A DNA stretch of 64,000 bases from JANLYQ01 sp031365725 (GTDB lineage: Bacteria; Actinomycetota; Actinomycetes; JACCUZ01): contig JANLYQ010000072.1 of NCBI GenBank assembly GCA_031365725.1, positions 29,686-93,685 on the forward strand, in the 5' to 3' direction. The position numbers were made by a program, and so were the translations under genes. Shown here in pieces: positions 16,040 through 23,977 of the stretch. The notes below the pieces were generated by a model. The model made no database searches. It was not told where the DNA came from and saw only the letters and a list, made by a program, of their open reading frames with translations. Numbering within the stretch: the stretch's first letter is position 1; each line of letters starts with the position of its first letter.

Positions 16040-17656
16040 GTGTCCCAGACGTCCCGCTCTGCCCCACCCGCGTCGGAAGGTCTGCGCTTGTCCTCGCCCA
16101 CGCTGCCTGCGCAGCTGAACCCGCGCGGACCCGACGCCGCTCCCCGGGCCCCCAGGACCGGTCGGCGCCCACCGACACGCCTGAGCCGCATCGCCCGCCA
16201 GCTGCTGACCGCGGTCGCTCTGGTCGCGGCCGCTGCCGTGGTGGTGGCGTCGGTGTCGGGCTACGGCCTGCTCACCTGGTCCAGCCGCTCGATCCAGCGG
16301 GTCGACGCGTTCGCCGGGCTGACGCACCGCCCGGCGCCTTCGGCGGCCGGCTCCACGACGTACCTCCTGGTGGGTTCGGACGGGCGCACCGGCATGACCA
16401 CGGCAGACATGAAACGCCTGCATGTCGGCACCGAGGCGACCGCCGGTGGTCGTCGGGCCGACACGATGCTGCTCGTGCACGTGTCGGCGCGGCACGGCAC
16501 GGTCGATGCGGTGAGCCTGCCGAGGGACTCCTACGTCACGATCCCGGCGCATACCGGTGTCAACGGTGCGCAGGTGCCCGAGCGTCGCAACAAGCTCAAC
16601 GCGGCCTACGCGTTCGGCGGCCCATCGCTGACGGTGGCCACCGTCGAGCGCACCACGGGCGTGCGGGTCGACCACTACCTCGAGGTCGACTTCCTCGGCT
16701 TCGTCCGACTGGTCGACTCGGTCGGCGGGGTCGATGTCTGCAGTCCCACACCGATGCGGGACCGCAAGGCCGGGCTGCGACTGCCCGCCGGCGTCACTCA
16801 TGTCAACGGCGAGACGGGCCTGTCCTACGTGCGGGCGCGACACCTCGATGGACGTGCCGACCTGGGAAGAGTCGAGCGCCAGCAACGGTTCTTGGCCGCG
16901 ATGGTGAGTCGCGCGACCAGCACGGACGTGCTGCTCGACCCGCGCGCGCTGGTGCGCTTCCTCAACGCGGCGCTCGCGTCCGTGCGCGCCGACCCGGGTC
17001 TGACCGAGAGCGAGCTCGTGCGGTTGGGCACCCGGCTGCGTCACGTGTCCGGCGGTGACGTGCGCTTCCGGACAGTGCCGGTGGCCAACCCGTCGATGAC
17101 GGTCGCCGGCGAGGGTTCGGTGGCGCTGTGGGACACCCCGGCCGCCGACGCCGTCTTCGCGTCGATGCGCGAGGACAGCGCTCGCGCCACGACGACTGCT
17201 GCTGCGGCGCACTCGCGGCCCACGGTGCCGCCGGCGCAGATCCGGCTGCAGGTCTTCAACGGCACCGCCCACCCCGGCCTGGGCTCCATCGCGTCGGCCG
17301 ACCTCGCCGCGCGCGGCTTCGAGACCACCGGGCCCGCGCAGAACTGGCGCAGCACCGACACCACGCAGACGATCATCCGCTTCGACACCCGGTGGACCGA
17401 GAGCATCAAGACGGTCGCCGCCTCGTTGCCCGGGTCGCGACTCGTGGCCGTCGCCGGACTGGGGCCGACCATGCAGGTGGTCATCGGATCGTCGTACGCC
17501 GGTGCGAAGGCGGTCACGGTGTCAGCTCCCGAGCTGGCCGGTGACGGCTCGGCCGGAGTGACCGCCTCGGCGGCCGGCGGATCCGGAGCCGCGACTCGTT
17601 CGGCTGGCGGCGCGACTGCCGGCGTCCGCACTGCCGGCGACCACGTCTGCAGCTGA
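16040..17656 (+). CDS. LytR-CpsA-Psr (LCP) protein with LytR_C domain
   Basis: A protein of 538 residues from GTG 16040 (554 from GTG 15992). A basic cytoplasmic stretch is followed by one membrane helix (about 54-76), then the LCP phosphotransferase domain: LLVGSDGR, RRADTMLLVHV, SLPRDSYVTIP, NKLNAAYAFGG and YVRARHLDGRADLGRVERQQ, which hold the Asp and Arg residues that bind polyprenyl diphosphate. A LytR_C domain starts with IRLQVFNGTAHPGLGS, and a Gly/Ala/Ser-rich tail ends at the C-terminus. LCP proteins ligate teichoic acids, arabinogalactan or capsule to peptidoglycan outside the membrane. It is the first of two LCP genes beside the polymer locus. Confidence 0.94.
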   Translation: MSQTSRSAPPASEGLRLSSPTLPAQLNPRGPDAAPRAPRTGRRPPTRLSRIARQLLTAVALVAAAAVVVASVSGYGLLTWSSRSIQRVDAFAGLTHRPAPSAAGSTTYLLVGSDGRTGMTTADMKRLHVGTEATAGGRRADTMLLVHVSARHGTVDAVSLPRDSYVTIPAHTGVNGAQVPERRNKLNAAYAFGGPSLTVATVERTTGVRVDHYLEVDFLGFVRLVDSVGGVDVCSPTPMRDRKAGLRLPAGVTHVNGETGLSYVRARHLDGRADLGRVERQQRFLAAMVSRATSTDVLLDPRALVRFLNAALASVRADPGLTESELVRLGTRLRHVSGGDVRFRTVPVANPSMTVAGEGSVALWDTPAADAVFASMREDSARATTTAAAAHSRPTVPPAQIRLQVFNGTAHPGLGSIASADLAARGFETTGPAQNWRSTDTTQTIIRFDTRWTESIKTVAASLPGSRLVAVAGLGPTMQVVIGSSYAGAKAVTVSAPELAGDGSAGVTASAAGGSGAATRSAGGATAGVRTAGDHVCS

Positions 17657-17705
17657 GGTCGCCGGTCGGGGGCCGCGTGCGCGCGCCCGCGCGTACGTCG
17701 GTTTT

Positions 17706-17759
17706 CTCATGATCGGAGTGATCTGGCCCACAGGGTCGGCGCTGGGCTGCTCCGATGAG
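17706..17759. repeat. Dispersed palindromic repeat, copy 1
   Basis: Left arm CTCATGATCGGAG (17706-17718) and right arm CTCCGATGAG (17750-17759) enclose a 31-nt loop. A second copy with the same arm sequence and exactly the same loop length lies at 62313-62371; both loops end in CTG next to the right arm. In copy 1 the right arm has lost GAT. It lies in the 140-nt gap between two LCP genes on the same strand, so it may also act as a transcription terminator for the first. Confidence 0.65.
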
Positions 17760-17784
17760 GCGAGATCGGCCATCGAAGGGCGGG

Positions 17785-17790
17785 TACGGT
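17785..17790 (+). promoter_or_regulatory. Leaderless -10 box of the second LCP gene
   Basis: TACGGT exactly six nt before ATG 17797, the spacing expected when transcription starts at the A of the start codon. It decides between this ATG and the upstream in-frame ATG at 17755. Confidence 0.6.
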
Positions 17791-17796
17791 CGTTCG

Positions 17797-19023
17797 ATGA
17801 GCGGATCCGGCAGGTGGCCCGAGGGCTGGACCCGTGATCACCCTGCTGGCCAGCCGGCCCTGCCAGCCGCAGCGCCCAGACCGCCGCAGCCGCTGGACGA
17901 GACCCAGGTCCTCCCGCCGCACCTGAGCCCCCGTGGGCCTGCCGGTCGCCGCCAGCCGGGTGCCGTGCCGCCCGCCCGGCCGCCGCGCACCCAGTGGTCC
18001 GCATCCCAGCCGGCCGCATCCCAGCCGTCCGCGCCCCAGTCGTCCGCGCCCCAGTCGTCCGCATCCCAGTCGCCGCACCAGCGACGTCCCGGCCGAGCGC
18101 GCCGCTGGGCCTTCGGCATCCTCGCCACCCTGCTGCTCGTGGTGGTCGTCGTGGTCGGCACGCTGACCTACTTCGTGTCCCGCATCGCGAAGGTCGACGC
18201 CGTGCGCGACTACGCCGGCCGACCCGCGGCAGGCGCCGGCACCAACTGGCTGGTCGTCGGCTCGGACAGTCGCGAGGGCCTCACCGACCAGCAGGTCAAG
18301 ACCCTGCACCTCGGTCGCGTCGCCGGTCGGCGTACGGACACGATCATCCTGCTGCACCGCCCCAGCAGCGGAGCACCGACGTTGGTGAGCCTGCCGCGCG
18401 ACTCCTACGTCGCGATCCCCGGGCACGGGCGCGACAAGCTCAACGCGGCTTACGCCTTCGGTGGCGCGCCCCTGCTGGTGCAGACCGTCGAGCAGGCGAC
18501 CGGGCTGCGCATCGAGCACTACACCGAGATCGGCTTCGGCGGTTTCGTCGGCACCACCGATGCGGTCGGCGGAGTGCAGCTGTGTCCGCGCCGGCGCATC
18601 GACGACCACAAGAGCGGCCTGCACGTGGCCAAGGGCTGCCAGCAGATGGACGGTGGCACCGCTCTGGCCTACGTGCGGGCGCGCTACTTCGACCCGCAGG
18701 GCGACCTCGGTCGCGTCAAGCGGCAACAAGAGTTCCTCGGCGCCGTCTTTGCCAAGGCGACGAGTCCTACGACGCTGGTCAACCCGTTCCGGATCATCTC
18801 CCTCGGCGACGCAGCCACCACGGCGATGACCGTGGACAACAACGACGGAGTCGTCGCGTTGGTTCGCTTCGCCCTGACCATGCGGGGCGTGGCCGGCGGC
18901 AGCGGTCGTCGTACGACGGTGCCGGTCGCGAACATCAACTACCGCACCCCAACCGGTGCGTCAGCGGTGCGGTGGGAACGGACCAAGGCACTCGCCCTCT
19001 TCCAGGGGTTGCGCGCGCGCTGA
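17797..19023 (+). CDS. LytR-CpsA-Psr (LCP) protein with repeat-rich cytoplasmic tail
   Basis: A protein of 408 residues. The first 100 residues are Pro/Ala/Ser/Gln-rich and cytoplasmic; they include five five-residue repeats (SASQP, AASQP, SAPQS, SAPQS, SASQS). A membrane helix spans about 102-124. The LCP domain follows: WLVVGSDSREGL, GRRTDTIILL, SLPRDSYVAIP, DKLNAAYAFGG and YVRARYFDPQGDLGRVKRQQ with all conserved Arg/Asp positions present. There is no LytR_C domain. It is 140 nt downstream of the other LCP gene but has its own leaderless promoter. It should transfer a lipid-linked polymer to peptidoglycan; which polymer is not visible. Confidence 0.94.
   Translation: MSGSGRWPEGWTRDHPAGQPALPAAAPRPPQPLDETQVLPPHLSPRGPAGRRQPGAVPPARPPRTQWSASQPAASQPSAPQSSAPQSSASQSPHQRRPGRARRWAFGILATLLLVVVVVVGTLTYFVSRIAKVDAVRDYAGRPAAGAGTNWLVVGSDSREGLTDQQVKTLHLGRVAGRRTDTIILLHRPSSGAPTLVSLPRDSYVAIPGHGRDKLNAAYAFGGAPLLVQTVEQATGLRIEHYTEIGFGGFVGTTDAVGGVQLCPRRRIDDHKSGLHVAKGCQQMDGGTALAYVRARYFDPQGDLGRVKRQQEFLGAVFAKATSPTTLVNPFRIISLGDAATTAMTVDNNDGVVALVRFALTMRGVAGGSGRRTTVPVANINYRTPTGASAVRWERTKALALFQGLRAR
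17998..18072 (+). repeat. Five 15-bp tandem repeats inside the LCP gene
   Basis: Units begin at 17998, 18013, 18028, 18043 and 18058 with consensus TCCGCRYCCCAGYCG. They keep the frame and encode the Ser/Ala/Gln/Pro repeats of the cytoplasmic tail. Copies 3 and 4 are identical, suggesting recent slippage. Confidence 0.85.
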
Positions 19024-19044
19024 GGCTGCAGTGGGATTGTCGGC

Positions 19045-19836
19045 ATGAGCATCCGTAGCACTCCCTGGCCCGCCGGCGTCCCCTCCTGGACCGACCTGAT
19101 GGCTCCCGATGTGCCCGCCGCCTGCGCGTTCTACGGCGCCGTGCTGGGTTGGACGTTCACCGAACCCGATGAGCAGTACGGCGGCTACGTCGTCGCCTCC
19201 TACGACGGCTCGGCGGCCGCCGGGATCGGCCCGGTCATGCCGGGGGCTCGCGCTGACTGGACCCTCTACTTCGCCAGCGACGACGCGGACGCGACAGCGC
19301 AGGCAGTTCGGGACAACGGCGGCATGCTCCACCGCGAGCCCGCCGACGTCGGACCGCTCGGGCGCATGGTCATCGCTGCGGACCCGGCCGGGGCGACGTT
19401 CGGGGTGTGGCAGGCCGGCACCCACCTCGGCGCCGAGGTCGTCAACCAGGCCGGCGGTCTGGTCTGGGAGGACCTCCGCTCGACAAACCCCGACGCGGCA
19501 CGGGCCTTCTATTCCGCGGTCTTCGGCTTCCGCAACGACGCCATGCCGATGGCCGGCCCCGCCTACCAGACGTTCTCGTTGCCGGACGAGGAAGCACCGA
19601 TGGGTGGCATGGGCGACATGATGGGCGCCGACGACAAGCCGTCGCACTGGCTGGTCTACTTCGGCGTCGCCGACATCAACGCTGCGGTGACTGCGGCGAC
19701 CGAACACGGTGGCACGGTCGCCACGGCGCCTTTCGAGACACCGTTCGGGCAGATGGCGGGTGTCACCGACCCGGGCGGTGCGCTGTTCTGGACCGTGGAG
19801 ATGGGCGCTGCCGACCTGCCGGACCGTAGCAGCTGA
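19045..19836 (+). CDS. Two-domain VOC (glyoxalase/bleomycin resistance fold) protein
   Basis: A soluble protein of 263 residues made of two VOC repeats. The first (about 10-125) has PSWTDLMAPDVPAACAFYGAVLGW and ends with ADPAGATFGVWQ; the second (about 140-255) has VWEDLRSTNPDAARAFYSAVFGF and ends with TDPGGALFWTVE. A GMGDMMGADD Met-rich loop lies in the second domain. Members include hydroxylase-like and resistance proteins; the pair of WTDL/WEDL starts matches the actinobacterial 27-kDa antigen Cfp30B-like group. Catalytic function is unknown. ATG at 19045 follows the LCP stop by 21 nt. Confidence 0.88.
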   Translation: MSIRSTPWPAGVPSWTDLMAPDVPAACAFYGAVLGWTFTEPDEQYGGYVVASYDGSAAAGIGPVMPGARADWTLYFASDDADATAQAVRDNGGMLHREPADVGPLGRMVIAADPAGATFGVWQAGTHLGAEVVNQAGGLVWEDLRSTNPDAARAFYSAVFGFRNDAMPMAGPAYQTFSLPDEEAPMGGMGDMMGADDKPSHWLVYFGVADINAAVTAATEHGGTVATAPFETPFGQMAGVTDPGGALFWTVEMGAADLPDRSS

Positions 19837-19844
19837 GAGACGAC

Positions 19845-20639
19845 TCAGCCGGGCAACCAGCTGACCTTGCCGGCGAGCAGGGCATAGCCCACGAACGCCA
19901 CCACATCGATCAACGTGTGCGCCACCACCAGCGGGGCAACCCGACCCCACCGCTGGTAGAGCCGACCGAACACCAGCCCCATCACCACGTTGCCCGCGAA
20001 GCCACCGAAGCCCTGGTAGAGGTGATAGCTGCCGCGCAGCAGTGCACTCGCGGCCAACGCACGGTTGTCCGACCAGCCGAGCTGGCGCAGCCGGTGCAGC
20101 AGATAGCCCGCGACCAGCACCTCCTCCAACAGCCCGTTCTGCGCCGCTGAGAGCACGAGCACCGGGATGCGCCACCACACGTCGGGCAGGTTCTCCGCGA
20201 CCACCGTGAGGTTGGCACCGGCTGCGTGCGCCACGAGGTACAGCGCAAGGCCGCTGCCGCCGATGAGCGCAGCCAGAGCCACACCCCGTACGCCGTCCCA
20301 CCGTGGCCGCGTCAGGTCGAGACCCAGGACGCGCAGGCTCTCACCCGACCGGGTCAGCAGATGCGCCCCCAGCAGCACCGGCACCACCCCGAAGCCGATC
20401 GACACCAGCTGCAGCGTCAGGTCCAGCCACGGCCGTCCCGGCGCCTGCGAACCGTTGAGGACCGCTGTCTGGGTGTGCAGCGGTGCGCCGTTGGTGAGGT
20501 CGTCCAGCAGGCGCAGGAACGCGCGGACCCCGGAGGCGCCCAGGGACAGCGCGAAGACGAGGAGAACCTCCTGACCCAGCCACCGACGGGGTACGACGTC
20601 GAGCCCGGTGCTCTCGTCGGCGCGTCGCTGGGTGCTCAC
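19845..20639 (-). CDS. CPBP-family intramembrane metalloprotease
   Basis: A protein of 264 residues with about seven hydrophobic segments. The three CPBP blocks are present: NGLLEEVLVAGYLLHRL (the Glu-Glu pair, although the usual EExxxR has Ala-Gly in place of Arg at the expected spacing), LRGSYHLYQGF with the first His, and VVAHTLIDVV with the second His. CPBP proteins are membrane proteases related to Rce1 or act in bacteriocin self-protection. GTG at 20639 has TACGTT eight nt upstream, again close to leaderless. It converges on the VOC gene with an 8-nt gap. Confidence 0.87.
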   Translation of the reverse strand: MSTQRRADESTGLDVVPRRWLGQEVLLVFALSLGASGVRAFLRLLDDLTNGAPLHTQTAVLNGSQAPGRPWLDLTLQLVSIGFGVVPVLLGAHLLTRSGESLRVLGLDLTRPRWDGVRGVALAALIGGSGLALYLVAHAAGANLTVVAENLPDVWWRIPVLVLSAAQNGLLEEVLVAGYLLHRLRQLGWSDNRALAASALLRGSYHLYQGFGGFAGNVVMGLVFGRLYQRWGRVAPLVVAHTLIDVVAFVGYALLAGKVSWLPG

Positions 20640-20678
20640 GCCGCGACAACGTAGTGGTGCGCCGGGCCGTTCCGCGCG

Positions 20679-21524
20679 TCAGGCACCCGGCGACAGCCGC
20701 AGCGGCAGCGGTGGCACCACCACGATCGGGCAGTCGCAGAGCAACGCGAGCTGACCACTCGTGGAGCCGGCGAGCAGCCGCGACACTGCGTGGTGGCCGT
20801 GCGAACCGAGCACCAGCAGCTCGGCTCCGACCGCGTCGGCGCTCAAGGCGTCCAGCGGTGCGCCGCGCTCCACCCGCAGCCGCATCAGTGGCCGCTGCGC
20901 GGTGTCGAGGGTGTCCTCCACCCACCGGCGAAGGCGGAGGGCAGCCGTCGCATCGTGCCGGTCGTGGGCGTGGCGCCCGACGTCGGCCGCGTCGGCCGCG
21001 GTGGGCTGCCAGGCCTGGGTGACCGCAAGCTCCCGGTCCTGGGCGACCGCCTCGGCGCAGGCCCAGCGCAGGGCGGCTGCCGACCCGTCCGAGAGGTCCA
21101 CGCCCACGACGACGGGACCACCCGACGGTGGACTGCCCGGCCCCTCCTCGGGCACGACCACCACCGGACTGGTGCCCTGCCGCCGGAGCTGGACCAGCAC
21201 TGCTGGCCGCCGGTCCCAGAAGTGGTGCCGGCCACCACCGACCACGAGCAGCGCGTCGTCGTGGCCGAGGTCGAGCAGCACCTGCGCGGGTTCGCCTTGG
21301 CGCCCGAGCACGCGCACCCGGGGCAGGACCACGCTGTCCACGTCGAGGTCGGCAGCAAGTGCGGCGACCGTGTCGGGGTCGAGCACGGCGTCGACCGACA
21401 CCGGGTCGGCCCAGGCATGCACGAGGCTGACAGGTTCCCCCGAGCGTGCCGCCCGCGCCAACGCCCACCGGAGCGCCGCGCGCGAGTGCACGCCGCCGGC
21501 GGCTCCCACGACGATCTCGGTCAC
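20679..21524 (-). CDS. Tandem universal stress protein
   Basis: A protein of 281 residues with two Usp domains. The first (1-125) starts EIVVGAAGGVHSRAALRWALARA and the second (about 138-270) starts PVVVGVDLSDGSAAALRWACAEA and contains the ATP-type motif ELLVLGSHGHHAVSRLLAGSTS followed by CPIVVVP. The first lacks the clear GxxG-x9-GS string, so only the second is likely to bind ATP. Tandem Usp proteins are common in actinobacteria under hypoxia or redox stress. GTG at 21524 has GAGGAG six nt upstream. Confidence 0.93.
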   Translation of the reverse strand: MTEIVVGAAGGVHSRAALRWALARAARSGEPVSLVHAWADPVSVDAVLDPDTVAALAADLDVDSVVLPRVRVLGRQGEPAQVLLDLGHDDALLVVGGGRHHFWDRRPAVLVQLRRQGTSPVVVVPEEGPGSPPSGGPVVVGVDLSDGSAAALRWACAEAVAQDRELAVTQAWQPTAADAADVGRHAHDRHDATAALRLRRWVEDTLDTAQRPLMRLRVERGAPLDALSADAVGAELLVLGSHGHHAVSRLLAGSTSGQLALLCDCPIVVVPPLPLRLSPGA

Positions 21525-21556
21525 TCTCGCTCCTCAGCTGGCCCCCGCACCTGGTT

Positions 21557-21886
21557 CTAGACCTCCGGGATCGGCCGCGCAAGGCCCCCCTCGCCCTCGG
21601 GACCGACGTCGCCTTCCCGCGGCGCTGCACGGATGGTGCCGAAGGCCGCCACCAGCTCCCGCTGCACCTGCTGGCTCAAGGTGTCGAGCGGGACGTGACC
21701 CAGCAGCTCGATGGTGCGGCGCATCTGGGCGAGGTAGAGGTCGCAGCCACCGCACAGCCGTAGGTGTGCCTCGAGCTCGGTCCGGGTCACCTCCTCCAGG
21801 GCACCCTCGAGATAGTCGGTCACCAGCTCGACCACCTGTTGGCAACGCGTGGAGTCGACGCGCAGGTCCCCATCGTTGTCACTCAT
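21557..21886 (-). CDS. Zinc-finger anti-sigma factor (zf-HC2)
   Basis: A protein of 109 residues with the ZAS motif TELEAHLRLCGGCDLYL, His41-x3-Cys45-x2-Cys48, preceded by CQQVVELVTDYLEGAL. There is no membrane segment, so it is a cytosolic, RsrA-like anti-sigma factor. In such proteins the His/Cys cluster holds zinc and may sense thiol oxidation. ATG at 21886 overlaps the stop of the sigma-factor gene (ATGA), so both are made together and the product should bind the sigma domain encoded just upstream. A peroxiredoxin diverges from the same operon, which fits a redox role. Confidence 0.9.
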   Translation of the reverse strand: MSDNDGDLRVDSTRCQQVVELVTDYLEGALEEVTRTELEAHLRLCGGCDLYLAQMRRTIELLGHVPLDTLSQQVQRELVAAFGTIRAAPREGDVGPEGEGGLARPIPEV

Positions 21887-23370
21887 GCGCTTTCCTCGCT
21901 CCCCCGGTAGTAGTCCGCCAGCGCCTCGCGCAGTCGGGCCCGACCGCGGTGCAGCAGCACGCGCTGGTTGGCGGGGGTGAGTCCGAGCAGGTCGCACACC
22001 TCCTGGGAGCTCAGGCCGTGCACGTCGCGCAGCGACACGACACGGCTCTGCTGCTCAGGGAGGTCGACGAGCGCCTCCGCCACCAGCCGCCGGGTCTCGG
22101 AGTCAACCGCCGCCTGTTCAGGTCCGGGCAGCCAGCGGCCGGGCTGCCCGGTTGAGCTCCAGTGACCGGCGAACTGGTCTCCGGCGCCGGCAAATCGCCG
22201 CGGGTCGACGGTCGGCGCCGCACTGGTCGGGTCGTCACCGACCGCAAGACCAGAGACCGGCACCACCCGCGCCTCACGCACTCCACGCGTCTTGGCCAGG
22301 TTGACCACGATGCTGAAGACCCAGGTGCGGAGAGTCGAGCGACCTTCGAACCCGTCCAACCCGCGCAGCACCGCCAGCCACGCCTCCTGGACGATCTCCT
22401 CACTGGATGCGGCGGTCGACACATGGGCGCGAGCAAGGCGAAGCATGGCCGGAGACCAGTCGGCGACCAGGTCGGCGAAGGCGCGCTCGTCGCCGGCGCG
22501 CAGCCGATGCACCGGCCCGTCGTCCCCGGTCGGGGCACGTGGGTCAGCCGGGTCAGCCGGGTCAGCCGGGTCAGGCGCGCCCGCCACCAGCACCGTCGCG
22601 TCCGCGTCGTCCGGGCTCACGATGTACGCCGGTAGGCCGAGCTCGCGGGCTGCTGCCACCGCGGCGTCTGCCTGCCCCGCGGCGATCTCCACGACGAGCC
22701 ATCCTGCCGGAGCCAGCCATGGGCCAGCCTGCGCGAGCACACGGTGCACGACGTCCAGGCCGTCAGCACCACCGTCCAGCGCAAGACGCGACTCGTGCGA
22801 GCGAGCCTCGAGGGGCAGCAGCTCGATCTGTCCGGTCGGCACGTAGGGCGGGCTCGCCACCACGATGTCGACCCGCCCGCGCAACCCCGGCGGCAGCGCG
22901 GCGACCAGGTCGCCCTGCAGGGCCACCCCACCGACCGGTGCGAGGTTGACCGTCGCGCACCGCACGGCGACAGGATCGAGGTCGACGGCGTACAGCTCGA
23001 CGGCGCGGGGTTCCAACGCGTGCAGCACGGCCAGGCCGAGAGCGCCCGAGCCGCAGCACAGGTCAACGGCCAGGACCGGTCGCTGCGGTGCACCGGCGCC
23101 GAGCAACCTCACGACCTGCGTGACGACCAGCTCGCTCCGCCGCCGCGGCACGAAGACCCCGCGCTGGACGTGGACCCGCAGCCCGGCGAATGCCGCCCAG
23201 CCGACCACCTGCTCCAGCGGCACCCCGGCGACCCGGCGCTCGACCATTGCGGCCAGCTCCGCCGACGACGCCGCGGACTCGATCAGCAGCAGCGCCTCCT
23301 CCTCCGCGAAGACGCAACCGGCGGTCCGCAACCCCGCGGTCACCTCCGCGATCACGGCACTCGACAGCAC
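21883..23370 (-). CDS. PrmC/HemK-like methyltransferase fused to an ECF sigma factor
   Basis: One uninterrupted frame of 495 residues. Residues 1-265 match a protein-glutamine N5 methyltransferase-like protein: PLEQVVGWAAFAGLRV, GVFVPRRRSELVV, SAM loop VDLCCGSGALGLAVL (103-116) and VASPPYVPTGQ, where the family's NPPY is SPPY (173-176). A DPADPADPADP linker (267-277) follows. Residues 287-495 are an ECF sigma factor: region 2 ERAFADLVADWSPAM and EEIVQEAWLAVLRGL, region 4 LPEQQSRVVSLRDVHGLSSQEVCDLLGL with its helix-turn-helix. GTG at 23370 starts the whole; a GTG at 22512 (residue 287) could start the sigma part alone. There is no stop between the halves. The anti-sigma gene follows with ATGA overlap. 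Confidence 0.85.
   Translation of the reverse strand: MLSSAVIAEVTAGLRTAGCVFAEEEALLLIESAASSAELAAMVERRVAGVPLEQVVGWAAFAGLRVHVQRGVFVPRRRSELVVTQVVRLLGAGAPQRPVLAVDLCCGSGALGLAVLHALEPRAVELYAVDLDPVAVRCATVNLAPVGGVALQGDLVAALPPGLRGRVDIVVASPPYVPTGQIELLPLEARSHESRLALDGGADGLDVVHRVLAQAGPWLAPAGWLVVEIAAGQADAAVAAARELGLPAYIVSPDDADATVLVAGAPDPADPADPADPRAPTGDDGPVHRLRAGDERAFADLVADWSPAMLRLARAHVSTAASSEEIVQEAWLAVLRGLDGFEGRSTLRTWVFSIVVNLAKTRGVREARVVPVSGLAVGDDPTSAAPTVDPRRFAGAGDQFAGHWSSTGQPGRWLPGPEQAAVDSETRRLVAEALVDLPEQQSRVVSLRDVHGLSSQEVCDLLGLTPANQRVLLHRGRARLREALADYYRGSEESA
22541..22576 (-). repeat. 9-bp tandem repeats in the methyltransferase-sigma linker
   Basis: GGGTCAGCC occurs three times from 22541 and a fourth, altered copy follows (GGGTCAGGC). 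On the minus strand it encodes the DPADPADPADP linker. Multiples of nine keep the frame, so copy changes would alter only the linker length. Confidence 0.8.
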
Positions 23371-23384
23371 GGGAGGGAGCCTTC

Positions 23385-23400
23385 CTTACGGAGCCGTAAG
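23385..23400. promoter_or_regulatory. Palindrome in the divergent sigma/peroxiredoxin promoter region
   Basis: CTTACGG-AG-CCGTAAG, a perfect palindrome with 7-bp arms, 15 bp before the GTG of the methyltransferase-sigma gene and 70 bp before the peroxiredoxin ATG. Its size and symmetry fit a dimeric repressor site such as that of a TetR-type protein. No such regulator is encoded next to it. Confidence 0.5.
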
Positions 23401-23470
23401 ACATGACGGTGTAACGGCGGGCGGTGACCGGAGGACAACACGACATCGACGAGACAGTCCTTGGAGCAGC

Positions 23471-23977
23471 ATGCACCCCGACCTCGTGCCCGGCAGCACC
23501 TTCCCCGACCTCGAGCTGCCCGACCACAGCGGCATCGCGCGCACCCTCATCGAGCTCGCGGAGGGCGACCCCCTCGTGCTGACCTTCTTCCGCGGCTGGT
23601 GGTGTCCCAAGGAGCAGACGTTCTTCCGCGGCCTGACCCGACTCCAGGACGAGATGGAGGTGGCATACGCGCGGATCGTGTCCGTGAGCATCGACGACCC
23701 GACCGTGTCGGCTGCTTTCCGGGCCGGGCTGGGGGCGCGCTGGACCTTCCTGTCCGATACCGAGCGCAGCTACCTCGAGCCGCTCGGTCTGCTCGAGACC
23801 ACGGACACCGTCCACCGGCCCTACGCACCCGCGACGTTCGTCCTGGCGCCGGACCTGACCGTGCATGCGGTCTACAACGGGTACTGGTTCTGGGGGCGAC
23901 CCACCCTCGATGACCTGCGTCACGACCTGCGCGCGGTGACCCGCACCCTGCGCCCGGACTGGGACGTGCCTGCGTGA
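23471..23977 (+). CDS. Peroxiredoxin / AhpC-TSA family protein with single Cys
   Basis: A thioredoxin-fold protein of 168 residues. GSTFPDLELPDHSG at the start and LTFFRGWWCPKEQTFF place the peroxidatic Cys at residue 45. It is the only Cys in the protein, so it would be a one-Cys enzyme relying on an outside thiol such as mycothiol. ATG at 23471 has GGAG at a spacing of 4-5; the open frame continues upstream but across the divergent gene. It diverges from the sigma/anti-sigma operon and is followed by a GTGA-overlapping gene of unknown function. Confidence 0.88.
   Translation: MHPDLVPGSTFPDLELPDHSGIARTLIELAEGDPLVLTFFRGWWCPKEQTFFRGLTRLQDEMEVAYARIVSVSIDDPTVSAAFRAGLGARWTFLSDTERSYLEPLGLLETTDTVHRPYAPATFVLAPDLTVHAVYNGYWFWGRPTLDDLRHDLRAVTRTLRPDWDVPA

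Noticed and set aside
22541..22576. Short direct repeats considered as a CRISPR array
   Set aside because: Units are 9 bp with no spacers and lie in frame inside a gene. The same holds for 17998-18072 and 29191-29217.
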